A DNA stretch of 64,000 nt from Campanula takesimana (GCA_026119855.1 JAOWBW010000427.1:1-64000); one strand, 5' to 3'. Shown: positions 1-11,167, counted from the stretch's first letter. Numbers and translations are program-made. The notes: generated from the letters alone by a model not told the origin.

Positions 1-1311
1 TTGTTGCAGATTTGATGTTTCGCTGCTGGGATACACACACACATTGTGATAGTCACATTTCCATTCGACGCTTTGATGGGGAAATCAACTGCCTTCGAGA
101 ATTAACCAATTATACACAGCCCCCAGTATTCCGGTGATTGAGCTTTGTGACCTGTGGCCCAAACTGCTATCTGAAAAACTTCCCTCCGATGATTCTCTTG
201 AAAGGGACCTAACCATCTGTGACGGTTGTCTCACAAATTCTGATGATTTTTATGTTAAAACTTCCAAGGGCCAACTATCTGTGAGAGTTGTCCTACCCCT
301 GAGACGTTTTGCATTAACGGGGAACCCATCTATCATTTCTGAATCCTGACGCGCAGCCCCAGTTCGCATTCATTCATTTGAGCATACTTCCAGATTTTGG
401 GTTTTGAGAGTCAGGGAATCACATTCCTTCGTCTCCCTTGTTGTGACAAATTACAGGAATTGGAAGAGGAAGGCACAAGGCCAGTGTTTTGGGAAAGAGC
501 AAATAAAGACCCCGTGAGATCTTTGACATCGTGTTTGCGTAGAAAAAATTGACGGAAGGACGAGAGTAGGGGGATGCCCCCCAGACTCGAGGAAATCGCT
601 CACATTCGAAATCAATGACTCAAGATTAGAACTCGCGTTAATGTTCAAGTACTTCAAAATCAAAAGTTAATTTCTATTTTTTTGAAAAGATTTATTTGGA
701 CTCAGATTAGACCGTGACAAATCGAGATGAGAACACCATCAAATAACTATCATAATTATCACCGCCTGTTGACCTCATGGGTGGGAGGTCCTTGTCGTCG
801 TTGTCGCGCTTTTTGAAATTGATTAGAGGCTGTATGACCTTTGGCCGCAGGGCTCCCTCAGTGTAAGGGTTTGGCAGAGCATGTTGTCTCCAACAAAAGA
901 CACCAGTTGTCGTCGTTGATGGTACTTGCCCAAAGTCAGTGATCGAGATCTTCTTCAATTTAGATTAGCCTCATATGCGCGGTGCTCTCTACGTCGTCTT
1001 TGTTACTGCGCTTTTGATCTTGATGGAGTCCCCGAAGACTGTCTGACTTTTGGTCTCTAACCTCTAAAATTGAGAGGTTGGTTTGTTAAGGGAAAATGTT
1101 TAACTCTCGAAATCTCTGGGGTAAGGGTTTTTAACCTCTCAGTGTAAGAGGCCGGCTTGAGCTATTAGGTCTTGAGGGAGTCACATGTTGCTGTCGTTGA
1201 TGGTGTTCGCACAATGGGTTCGAGTTGCTTCTTAGGGGTATATGTAATATGCATGTAATATGTACAAATAATGAAATAATATAAAAGAATAGAGCGAAAT
1301 AAAGTAACCAA

Positions 1312-1313
<2 letters not shown>

Positions 1314-1342
<29 letters not shown>

Positions 1343-1457
1343 CACACACTCTCCTTTTTTGCACTCATTTTTTATTTTTATTTTTTTTTTTTTTCACACC
1401 CTCTCCTTTTTTGCACTCATTTTTTTATTTTTTTTACACCCTCTCCTTTTTTGCACT

Positions 1458-1490
<33 letters not shown>
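1314..1490 (-). repeat. T-rich triple repeat (poly-A on element strand), copy A
   Basis: Three tandem units, each a long T run followed by a roughly 25-base non-T segment ending in GCACTCAT, lie end to end. On the element's sense strand these are poly-A runs separated by a short unique spacer. The run lengths differ between the four copies of the array, as expected for slippage. Confidence 0.8.
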
Positions 1491-1491
<1 letters not shown>

Positions 1492-2104
1492 GAACATAAC
1501 GATAATTGGAAATTTACAATGAATGATGTTTAAGCACAAAATTGACAATCGTAAAACATAATACAGGAATTTACAACACATTAAAGAACAACAATTTCTG
1601 GTTCTTGTCACTGGTTTGGTCTCTTCGAATCTGTGTCTGATAGTTGGCGGGAACTCCATCGATCGCTTATATAAACTTCCCTGATTGCCTTCGTTTGTGA
1701 ATCCCGTTGAGCACTGTCGGCCTTAGTTCTCATCTCAATTAATCGCAGCTAAAATTAGTCCACATTTTTTATCGTTTGCTTTTAATTACGTGAGATTAAT
1801 CATTTGTGGGACCAAATTTATAAAATATGTGATTATGAAGGCACTTGATTATAAAGCAAGTTCATTAACTGAAAACGTATTTACAAGACAAGCAAGCAAA
1901 TAAATATATTACGGAAAAGATGACACGCAAGCATGGATTTGGAAAGCAAAAGAAATGTGAGCGCATTTAGGATGGGCCCGAAAGCAAAAGGGATTAGAGT
2001 TGGGCAGTTTGCCCTATTCACAGCAAAAGAGACATAACCCCTCGGGTCAGCAAGCTTCTACTATCAGCAAAGGAACATTTTCTCGCGTTGCTAAACTGCG
2101 GTCA

Positions 2105-2521
2105 TCACCTAACAAAAGAACTCCTTCCTGGGGCTCGGTGAGTCCCTAGGATAACATCTTCGAACTTGAAGCTTTCAGCGAAGGCTTCCACATGTTCATC
2201 AAACCAATTACGCAACTCTACTGGCACTTGGTGAGAGTATATATCTTCGTGTCCTGGGGCTGTTTCGTGTGGTTGAATCAGAGGTGGCGTGATGCCCGGG
2301 ATGATAGATGACTGGGAGTTCATAAGCCCCACGTGCTCTTGGTTTTGTGAGAAGATTGGTACACAGTCTATTATTTTCCCTTGGTGTCCCCGTGGGATAC
2401 TTGTTGCATACTTTGTTTGGGTTTCCAACTGTTTCCCCAACCATTCTTCCATCACCTTTTCGAACTCAATATCGGGCGAGCCCCTAGTCGCATTTACTGA
2501 TGTTTCGCCATTACTAGTCAT
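2105..2521 (-). pseudogene. Small element ORF, copy A, frameshifted C-terminus
   Basis: This is the same reading frame as the 158-residue ORF found intact in the three other units, starting MTSNGETSVN. It reads in register for about 135 residues. Two bases present in the other copies (in AAAAGAGAACTCC) are missing near 2113 here, so the frame shifts and the last residues differ. The product is unrecognised. It shows no zinc knuckle, protease or polymerase motif. It could be a remnant of the extra ORF or the gag N-terminus of an autonomous Ogre, but sequence alone does not show this. Confidence 0.5.
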
Positions 2522-3480
2522 TGCTGATGAGAGAACCCGGAGCAGACCTTGATCAAAGTAATGTCTGGAACTGACCTTGAATGTCGCGCTAGAAAAAGAA
2601 GCGAGATTCTCCCTCTACAAGAATGGATTGGAAAAAGAATGTTTTAAATTTTTGAAATGGGCTTTCTTTTATGTACAAGAATAGAAGCACAAAGAGAAGA
2701 AGGTATAAGACTTTGAAACAACATTGTTTTCGAAAAAGGTTGAAGCGCAAGCAAAGCACAAAACCTAGGAAGCCGGACAAGCACCTCGCTTTGTTTTGAC
2801 ACGTTCAATGATTAAATCCTGGAATAGTGGATACCGTCTCCAAAGTATAGGACCAACGTTTTTCACCTGTACTAATGGCCGTCCGAAACCCCTAGCGAAG
2901 GGCCTATACTCTTTCTGGGATCCACCATTCGGGTTACGGTCTATGTGAAGGTCTTGATAATTTCAGGTCAACCCAATCGTTCTAAAATATCCACACTTTA
3001 GGTTGTTTATAACCTTTTAGGAATGCATAGGGTTGAAGAGAAATTATTAGACAAAAACCGGCTTAAAGTCGAGGACGTGTCATTTTAAAAATTCGGACAT
3101 CGAGACTTTTGATGGATGGCTTGCATGTGGCTTACACCCGCAGCGACGACTAGTAGCCGCGCTTTGGGGCGGGAATGTCAACCGGGAGCCCTATCGGAGG
3201 ATCGTGACCCCCTTCACTCACCTGGCTACACCCCCTAAGGTTTGTACGGTTGCTAAGTCGGAAGTTTGAAAACGTGATTGTGTGTGAGGTCTCTATTTTT
3301 TGAAAAATGATTTTTTGAGGAAAGAAAGGATTTTTTTTTTGTTTTTTTGTTTTCTTTTTATTTACACAAACAAAGAGAAGGTAAAAAACCTGCAAAACAA
3401 AGTTAGGACATGTATATACAAGGCAAAGGAAAGTAATGGCGAAAGCACACAAAATTGAGTCTAGCCCACTTTTGAAAATG

Positions 3481-3499
3481 ATCCCCAGCAGAGTCGCCA
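3481..3499 (-). other. Primer-binding site A (tRNA-Arg type)
   Basis: On the minus strand it reads TGGCGACTCTGCTGGGGAT, one base inside the LTR end CTCACA. It fixes the element's orientation and the LTR inner boundary. Confidence 0.85.
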
Positions 3500-5146
3500 C
3501 TGTGAGAGCCCGCGCCCGTACCCGCGTAGGGATCCGTACGAAACGCGGCTGGAATCCGCTCGGTTTCTCATAATGGTTACCCTACTTTGGTTTTGAAAAG
3601 AAGAGTCGCCACCTCATTTTATTTAGGAAAATAGAGATAAAACCTTTTTGATTGAAAAGTGGGTTCGGGGGCTATGTTACGAGAGGAGAAGGTGTTAGGC
3701 ACTCCACTCGCCCTTTCGGTCTCTAGCATGCTTCCGCCTACGCTTGATTTTAGTTTGCCTTTTGAAAATGTGTTTTATGTCCTAACTTATAAAAAATGTG
3801 TATGTTTATGTATAAAGGAGTCTCCTATTCTAGGTCGATTCATTTTATCACAACCGGGAACCGGTTTGGGTGGATTCCGGATTGGTTTTGAAAAAATGTT
3901 CGAATCATATATACAAGTATGAGAAATTAAAGGGGGAAGGGGGAATATGTACAGTAGGGATATACATGTATACACAAAAAGTGGGAAACAAATCCCATAA
4001 ATAAAATGAATGTCCTCGCGACGGAGCGTTTGTGGATCTTGGCGTCGTCGTTGTCCGTCTCGAGCCGCGGTACCTGTCCTAAAATAACCCAAATCCAAAA
4101 CTACAAATTGGGGATTTCTCCCTGAATGTTAGATATCATTGTGAAGTTTTTATGGATGTTTTTGGATTAAATTTTGACCCCAAATATTGACAAGAAAATG
4201 CATCACAAAATCTGCCCAGAAAATATTCACAGGAAACATGGCACATTGATCACCAATTTTAACTATTTTAACTAGTGAATCTGAAGAAACACCAAATATT
4301 AAAGTTGAAGAACACATATTGATAATTAATATACAAAAATTTGGAGCCAAGAAAATATGTTTAAGTCGCTCAAAATATCTCTGACATTTTAATGTCAGAA
4401 GCTGGAAGTACAGTGTCTGAAATTTGATGGTTTAAACAAGAGAGGAAGAATGGAACTTTTACAGGTACAAAAAATATATACAAAATATTTAAACTTTCCT
4501 TAGTTCGTTGGGAACAAAATTTGTGTTCTGACTTAATCCAAAAGACCATATTTTGACTGAGTTTTAGATGCAAGAACACAACATGGTACAAAGAAATACA
4601 CACTGGACAGCATGTCTGGGACTCAAATATTAGCATGAAAACCTATTCTAAACATGTAATATGAACATGAAACTTCATAAGAATGTACTTTAACACATTA
4701 TGAACAACTTTTGTGTTTTGATCTAGATCTATGAACAAAGTTGTGATAGAGAAAACAACACATCAAAATCCTTGGTTAAAACTAAACATGCTGGGCAGAT
4801 TATATATGGCATGAAGATGGAGGTCAAAACATGGCATAAACTTGGAACAAACCCATGGAACTTAGGGAACTTTCTTATTGATATATTATTAACATTATCA
4901 TGTGTCTATTTATGAACAAACATAAACAAAAATGAGAATAAACAACAAAGAAGGAGATGAGGGCAGAATATACACATGCTGAGCAAATGGACTATATCTT
5001 GCTGGGATTTGAGATCTAAAGCATGAGATTAACACCAAAATGAACTCAAGACATATATACACATGCTAGGACTGAAGTATGAACATTTAGAATATATAGA
5101 ACATGTTTATTTACAAAGTAAAAACATAGATTACATAGGTAATAAG

Positions 5147-5177
5147 GGGAATCTAGTCACTAGTTGACTAGATTCCC
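5147..5177. other. Perfect 12-bp inverted repeat in LTR A
   Basis: GGGAATCTAGTC is followed after 7 bases by its exact reverse complement GACTAGATTCCC. The same palindrome is intact in LTR B (14861-14891), C (24397-24427) and D (34111-34141). It lies about 1.1 kb from the LTR start in the element's sense. Confidence 0.85.
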
Positions 5178-5304
5178 AAACAACTCATTTAAACTTACAT
5201 TTTATCAAATCTATGATATATAAAAAGGAAACTTACCTAGATTAAGAGAGGGTGGTGTGCTTCCTTTGTCTCCAAGGGAAGACTTTTTTTTTTGTTTGAT
5301 TGAA

Positions 5305-5381
5305 GTTGTTGTTGTTGTGGTGGTTGTGGTTGTTGTTGTTGTTGTTGTTGTTGTTGCTTGTTGTTGTTGTTGCTTGTTGTT
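5305..5381. repeat. TTG/CAA microsatellite in LTR A
   Basis: Tracts of TTG are interrupted by GTGG and GC units. In one minus-strand frame it encodes poly-Gln and in another poly-Asn, giving misleading ORFs of 165-222 residues. It recurs in the other three LTRs at about 15021-15100, 24556-24632 and 34269-34345. Confidence 0.85.
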
Positions 5382-6246
5382 TGAAGGGGTTGTTTGAGGT
5401 GTTTGGGTGGTGGTTTAGTAGTGGAGATGTGGTGGAGGAGTGGTGGTAGTGGTGGTGGAATGGTGGTAGTAAGAGCAAGAGTGAAAGTGTATGGAGGGAG
5501 TGTATGGAATGTGTGTAGTGAATGTGTGTGTTGAAACGAGCCCCTCTTTCTTGGATCAACATAGGAGTATATGGAGGAGGGAGGTAAGTTTTCTTGGACC
5601 AAAATGCCCCTAGAGTAGGGGTAGTATGGGGGGAGAGTCCTCTTACCCGAAATCCATGCAAGAGGGGTGGAAAAAATGGCCAAAAGTGATGGTGTTGTCT
5701 TGACTTTGTGCAATTTCCACTTTTTGAATGCCACTTGTCAATCCTTGGTTGATTTTGGCCCATGTGACCCCCCCATATTGCAGCCATGTGCCGAGTTTTG
5801 TGGGAGTGAACATGCATGATTTTCTGGCTCCGTGTTCCCGCTCTGCAACAGCTTGCAACTGCTCCGTCGTGCGCGTTCCGGTGTCCCGGTTGTCCGCGGG
5901 TCCAACACAAAAGTTGCTCCTCGTATTATTCTGGTCATAATGGCATATCTGTAATATGTTAATAAGTAAGGAAAGGAAGAAATAAAATTTTAAATGCAAT
6001 GGATGACCGGTAAAAGGCGTTCTAGGGGTGCGGGGCCCGCCGTTGGGTCCCGACGCTCAATTTTCGAAGTATACGCCTGTTTACTCGGTTTTGAGCCCTG
6101 ATCATGAATTCGGACTCGGTTTTTGCATCCGATGCACCGATAAGGCGTACGGTAGTCCCGAACCGCCAAATCTGGGATTTTAGGTCAATTATCGCGCTTA
6201 GACCAATCAAGGGTTGTTTAAGGGGTGCGAGATCGGGGTGTCTACA

Positions 6247-6258
6247 GAGCCCCTCGTC
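6247..6258 (-). other. Polypurine tract before LTR A
   Basis: The minus strand reads GACGAGGGGCTC directly before the LTR start TGTAGACACC. This is the expected site for plus-strand priming. Equivalent copies lie at 15962-15973 and 25497-25508. Confidence 0.65.
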
Positions 6259-6350
6259 GAATTCACTTGTGATGTAAAGTGGATTCGACGATCCAATATA
6301 GACAGCCGATCTCGTCTAGGGTTCGACGGCTGAGCCCAAAGTAGGGCTTC

Positions 6351-6697
6351 CTACGTATCCCTTGCGGGAATCAAGCCTCCGTAGTTCTACTCAAGCAAGC
6401 CAACAAACACAATCAAATGGTCGAACTCGGGAACCCGAGATTCCTACGTATCTCTTGAGAGAATCAGACCAATCGTAGTTCAGATGGATGCGGATGGATG
6501 ATAGACTTATGAGTTGATGAGATCACATACATCTCTGAGTCTAGATTGGAATGGATGAACGGCTTATGGGTTGGTGAGATCACATACATCTCTGAGCCGA
6601 GAGTTGAGGTAACAAATTTGATTGAGAGAACGGGCGACTGAGACTCTTGTTATCGAGCTGCCTACGTATCCCTTTCGGGAATCAAGTCGGGGCGTAG
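6351..6697 (-). other. Three copies of the two-stem hairpin motif (unit B, proximal group)
   Basis: Copies lie at 6351-6384, 6444-6478 and 6662-6697. On the element's sense strand each has an outer stem CTACG/CGTAG, an inner 4-bp stem and a tetraloop, with about 10-14 unpaired bases on one side. The inner stem and loop are TCCC-GCAA-GGGA in the first, TCTC-TCAA-GAGA in the second (a C-G pair replaced by U-A) and TCCC-GAAA-GGGA in the third. Whether the RNA folds this way in the cell is inference. Confidence 0.75.
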
Positions 6698-6740
6698 TTC
6701 TGAGGGAGGTCCAACCCGAGCGCTCGAGTGGACCAGAGAG

Positions 6741-7728
6741 TAACCAAACATTCGAGGGGGGTCAAATTCGGGGGACGGCCGAATAGACCAGGGTAACCAA
6801 GCATTTTGAGAAGGTCAAATTCGGGGGACGGCCGAATAGACCAGGGGTAACCAAACATTTTGAAAAGGTCAAATTCGGGGGACGGCCGAACAGACCGGAA
6901 GTAACCAAACATTTTGAAAAGGTCAAATTCGGGGGACGGCCGAACGGACCGGGGGTAACCAAACATTTTGAAAAGGTCAAATTCGAGGGACGGCCGAACA
7001 GACCGGAAGTAACCAAACATTTTGAAAAGGTCAAATTCGGGGGACGGCCGAACAGACCGGAAGTAACCAAACATTTTGAAAAGGTCAAATTCGGGGGACG
7101 GCCGAACGGACCGGGGGTAACCAAACATTTTGAAAAGGTCAAATTCGGGGGACGGCCGAACAGACCGGAAGTAACCAAACATTTTGAAAAGGTCAAATTC
7201 GGGGGACGGCCGAACGGACCGGGGGTAACCAAGCATTTTGAGAAGGTCAAATTCGGGGGACGGCCGAAGAGACCAGGGGTAACCAAACATTTTGAAAAGG
7301 TCAAATTCGGGGGACGGCCGAACAGACCGGAAGTAACCAAACATTTTGAAAAGGTCAAATTCGGGGGACGGCCGAACGGACCGGGGGTAACCAAACATTT
7401 TGAAAAGGTCAAATTCTGGGACGGCCGAACAGACCGGAAGTAACCAAACATTTTGAAAAGGTCAAATTCGGGGGACGGCCGAATAGACCAGGGTAACCAA
7501 ACATTTTGATAAGGTCAAATTCGGGGGACGGCCGAACGGACCGGGGGTAACCAAACATTTTGAAAATGTCAAATTCGGGGGACGGCCGAACGGACCGGGG
7601 GTAACCAAACATTTTGAAAAGGTCAAATTCGGGGGACGGCCGAACGGACCGGGGGTAACCAAACATTTTGAAAAGGTCAAATTCGGGGGACGGCCGAACG
7701 GACCGGGGGTAACCAAACATTTTGAAAT
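6741..7728. repeat. 54-bp minisatellite, 18 units (unit B)
   Basis: Each unit begins TAACCAAACATTTTGA and ends in a variable ACGGCCGAAC-type segment. The period is 54 bp, with three one-base deletions across the block. Units fall into a few variant types (ending GACCGGGGG, GACCGGAAG or GACCAGGGG). Because 54 is divisible by 3, two minus-strand frames stay open for hundreds of codons; I read these as by-products. Ogre-type elements are known for hypervariable tandem repeats in this 3' non-coding position. Confidence 0.92.
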
Positions 7729-7760
7729 TAGGTGTGGTCGAACCTGAGGTGACAGGCTGC

Positions 7761-7797
7761 CTACGTATCCCTTTCGGGAATCAGACAAGTCACGTAG
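7761..7797 (-). other. Two-stem hairpin motif (unit B, middle copy)
   Basis: On the element's sense strand the outer stem is CTACGT/ACGTAG (6 bp) and the inner stem-loop is TCCC-GAAA-GGGA, a GNRA tetraloop. It sits directly beside the end of the 54-bp minisatellite. Confidence 0.75.
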
Positions 7798-7859
7798 TTC
7801 AACGGGGTGGGACATTTAAGGGGCGCTCCGACCCGACCTATTTTGAAAACGCTTTTAGA

Positions 7860-8052
7860 AAGGGTGAGACTTTTGAGAGGTGTCTCGAGCCTAAAAGGAT
7901 TTTTTTGAAAAAGGTAAGACTTTTGAGAGGCATCTCAAGCCTAAAATTAATTTTTTGAAAAGGGTGAGACTTTTGAGAGGCGTCTCAAGCCTAAAACGAT
8001 TTTTTGAAAAGGGTGAGACTTTTGAGAGGCGTCTCAAGCCTAAAACGATTTT
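7860..8052. repeat. Four tandem ~49-bp repeats with internal hairpins (unit B)
   Basis: Units start at about 7862, 7911, 7961 and 8010, each with GTGAGACTTTTGAGAG (the second reads GTAAGAC). Three carry a perfect 6-bp inverted repeat TTGAGA-N4-TCTCAA with loop GGCG or GGCA; the first has TCTCGA on its right arm. Equivalent blocks lie at about 17414-17607 and 27111-27303. Confidence 0.85.
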
Positions 8053-8515
8053 GAAAACGAGAGTGATTTTTGGGAAAACATTTTTGAAAACGAAACAATA
8101 TTCTTGCCATCAAAACAAATTAAACATTGAAGACGCATAACATGAAAGTGTTCAAGGATACGCTGCAGGTTGATGATGATCGGAGGCTCGTTGTGCGCTG
8201 CCGCATTTGAGAGAAGCTTGAATCCTTGCCTTGGAGTTGTTGTGTGATGAGATTTTTGATTCTTGGCTTGAGGAGAACAATCCAATTACCATTCTTTCAT
8301 GTTGGGATCCTTTTGGATTTGATGGGAGGCCATCTCGAGTTTCTACAAGATGTGGAGAAGCTGCTCTTGGAATATTTGGATGTGTTTAGTTGGGCTTCAC
8401 GTGACAAGCTCCCCCATTTCAACATTTCGATGCGTTTGTGGCCGGACTTGCGGTGCCAAGATCTCCATTGCAACGTTTTGATGCGTGTGTGGTCGGACCT
8501 GAGTTGACAGGCTGC

Positions 8516-8911
8516 CTACGTATCCCTTTCGGGAATCAGACCTTACGTAGTTCGAGTTTGTGAAAAACTCGAAAAACACAATTTGATTAGAACAGATGTG
8601 GTGTGATGTTGAAGAAGATATTCCTTGAGGGACTTAGACGTGACATGGCCTCGGAGAATGGATTTGAGTACCTGCATAAGACCTTTCACAAGCATACAGA
8701 TATATCGTGACATTCATGTGCAGAGAGTGTGTCATACACGCAACCAAATCATCATGATTAAAAGATCGAGGGATAAAGAACATATCACGTTGAGAACTGC
8801 TCGCTTTCCATCATTTCGATGTGTTTGTGGTCGGACTCGCCGAAGCAAGCTGCCTACGTATCCCTTTCGGGAATCAGACCTTACGTAGTTCGAGTTTGTG
8901 AAAAACTCGAA
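8516..8911 (-). other. Two hairpin motifs, each abutting a second 9-bp hairpin (unit B, distal group)
   Basis: Copies at 8516-8550 and 8854-8888 have outer stem CTACGT/ACGTAG and inner stem-loop TCCC-GAAA-GGGA on the sense strand. Each is followed with no gap on the + strand by TTCGAGTTT-N5-AAACTCGAA (8551-8573 and 8889-8911), a perfect 9-bp stem. The pair of modules is duplicated about 338 bp apart, with unrelated sequence between. Confidence 0.8.
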
Positions 8912-9152
8912 AAACACATTTTGTTTGACAGACGATTTGTTGGAGATGACCCTTCTTGCGACGGGGTACCTGCATGAGATTAGATTTGGACATCCGCAAA
9001 AGATTTTCACAAGTATGCAATATCATAGCGCGCATTTTTCACTTCAAAAACTTCTCATTGTCATTGATGATTGAAGGACTTCAAACGAGGATTTCCTTTG
9101 CAAATGATTTTGAAATTTAAATCTTGCCATCTTTCTTTCAGAAATGAAAACA

Positions 9153-9155
<3 letters not shown>

Positions 9156-9184
<29 letters not shown>
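9156..9184 (-). repeat. Long T run (poly-A on element strand), unit B
   Basis: There are about 29 consecutive T between AAACACTC and GATTTGACACG. Equivalent runs lie near 18711-18740 and 28408-28436, with slightly different lengths. Confidence 0.85.
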
Positions 9185-9189
9185 GATTT

Positions 9190-11023
9190 GACACGTGTGC
9201 ATTGCTTGCATTTCAGCCTTTGCTTTTTATAAAAATGAACAAAATGTTTATGTGCAAAGAGGGAAAATCGGGAAAGGAATGAACTGTGCATTTTTCTTTT
9301 GAAAACTTTGCGAGGAACGAGAGTCATGGTGAGATATATGGTGAAGCGAGGTTGGAGGCCTAACGCGAGTACTCGAAAGGTCAATTCCCTACACCCATTT
9401 GATCAGGTTTACTCGACGGTATCTCTCCTGGTGGATTGCTTTGACTTCCCCCAGAAGTCGGTTGTAGAAGCCCCAGTGCCTTTTCAGAATCAGCCCCCAG
9501 ATCTTCAATTATGAAAGCCCCCACTTTGTCAAGGATCAGCCCCACATTTGACGACTCATTTTCTGAGGACCTCGCTGTTTGTAAAAGCGGTCATAAGTTC
9601 TGAAGCCCCTACTGCTATCCCAAGGTGATTCTTGTACTGTTCATCGGTTCGAGGCAGCTCCATGCCTTGATACTCATACTGCTTTGGGACCTAACTGTCG
9701 TTGAGAGTTGTTGCAGATTTGATGTTTCGCTGCTGGGAGTAACTCACACATTGTGATAGTCACATTTCCATTCGACGCTTTGATGGGGAAATCAACTGCC
9801 TTCGAGAATTAACCAATTATACACAGCCCCCAGTATTGCCGGTGATTGAGCTTTGTGACCTGTGGCCCAAACTGCTAATCTGAAAAACTTCCCTCCGATG
9901 ATTCTCTTGAAAGGGACCTAACCATCTGTGACGGTTGTCTCACAAATTCTGATGATTTTTTATGTTAAAACTTCCAAGGGCCAACTATCTGTGAGAGTTG
10001 TCCTACCCCTGAGACGTTTTGCATTAACGGGGAACCCATCTATCATTTCTGAATCCTGACGCGCAGCCCCAGTTCGCATTCATTCATTTGAGCATACTTC
10101 CAGATTTTGGGTTTTGAGAGTCAGGGAATCACATTCCTTCGTCTCCCTTGTTGTGACAAATTACAGGAATTGGAAGAGGAAGGCACAAGGCCAGTGTTTT
10201 GGGAAAGGCAAATAAAGACCCCGTGAGATCTTTGACATCGTGTTTGCGTAGAAAAAATTGACGGAAGGACGAGAGTAGGGGGATGCCCCCAGACTCGAGG
10301 AAATCGCTCACATTCGAAATCAATGACTCAAGATTAGAACTCGCGTTAATGTTCAAGTACTTCAAAATCAAAAGTTAATTTCTATTTTTTTGAAAAGATT
10401 TATTTGGACTCAGATTAGACCGTGACAAATCGAGATGAGAACACCATCAAATAACTATCATAATTATCACCGCCTGTTGACCTCATGGGTGGGAGGTCCT
10501 TGTCGTCGTTGTCGCGCTTTTTGAAATTGATTAGAGGCTGTATGACCTTTGGCCGCAGGGCTCCCTCAGTGTAAGGGTTTGGCAGAGCATGTTGGTCTCC
10601 AACAAAAGACACCAGTTGTCGTCGTTGATGGTACTTGCCCAAAGTCAGTGATCGAGATCTTCTTCAATTTAGATTAGCCTCATATGCGCGGTGCTCTCTA
10701 CGTCGTCTTTGTTACTGCGCTTTTTGATCTTGATGGAGTCCCCGAAGACTGTCTGACTTTTGGTCTCTAACCTCTAAAATTGAGAGGTTGGTTTGTTAAG
10801 GGAAAATGTTTAACTCTCGAAATCTCTGGGGTAAGGGTTTTTAACCTCTCAGTGTAAGAGGCCGGCTTGAGCTATTAGGTCTTGAGGGAGTCACATGTTG
10901 CTGTCGTTGATGGTGTTCGCACAATGGGTTCGAGTTGCTTCTTAGGGGTATATGTAATATGCATGTAATATGTACAAATAATGAAATAATATAAAAGAAT
11001 AGAGCGAAATAAAGTAACCAAAG
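9190..11023 (-). other. Element internal non-coding sequence, unit B
   Basis: I recognise no gene in this stretch. It contains CCCC-rich words (AGCCCCCA, AGCCCC) spread over 9460-10080. Short open frames on either strand differ between units through indels and look non-coding. It matches 18745-20580 and 28440-30276 in the neighbouring units. Confidence 0.6.
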
Positions 11024-11167
11024 TTTTTTTTTTTTTTTTTTTTTTTTTTTTCACACACTCTCCTTTTTTGCACTCATTTTTTATTTTTATTTTTTTTTTT
11101 TTTTCACACCCTCTCCTTTTTTGCACTCATTTTTTTATTTTTTTTACACCCTCTCCTTTTTTGCACT

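Larger units (their letters stand above)
1..3500 (-). mobile_element. Internal region A of the array (partial)
   Basis: This is the 5' half (element sense) of an internal region; its 3' half lies outside the window. It matches 9708-13214, 19264-22750 and 28959-32464 almost base for base. It holds the broken copy of the small ORF, a T-rich triple repeat and the primer-binding site. It differs from the other copies by small indels, for example near 34-42, 139 and 2113, the last of which shifts the ORF frame. No gag or pol domain is recognisable. Confidence 0.8.
3501..6246 (-). repeat. LTR A of the Ogre/Tat-like array (2746 bp)
   Basis: The LTR is bounded by TG...CA on either strand: plus-strand start TGTGAGAGCC, end TGTCTACA. 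The primer-binding site abuts the left side and the polypurine tract abuts the right side. It contains a 12-bp-stem palindrome (5147-5177), a TTG/CAA microsatellite (5305-5381) and AT-rich non-coding sequence. Open frames through the microsatellite are low-complexity and I do not treat them as genes. Confidence 0.9.

Noticed and set aside
3150..3500. Minus-strand ORF beginning at the primer site with hydrophobic residues
   Set aside because: It starts inside the primer-binding site and changes length between units because of T-run indels, so a leader artefact is more likely.
5237..5910. 165- and 222-residue minus-strand ORFs with poly-Gln or poly-Asn
   Set aside because: They arise from a TTG/CAA microsatellite inside a non-coding LTR in two different frames; in LTR D an indel splits them.
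6741..7728. CRISPR-like appearance of regularly spaced repeats
   Set aside because: The units are contiguous 54-bp minisatellite copies with no unique spacers, in plant DNA with no cas genes.
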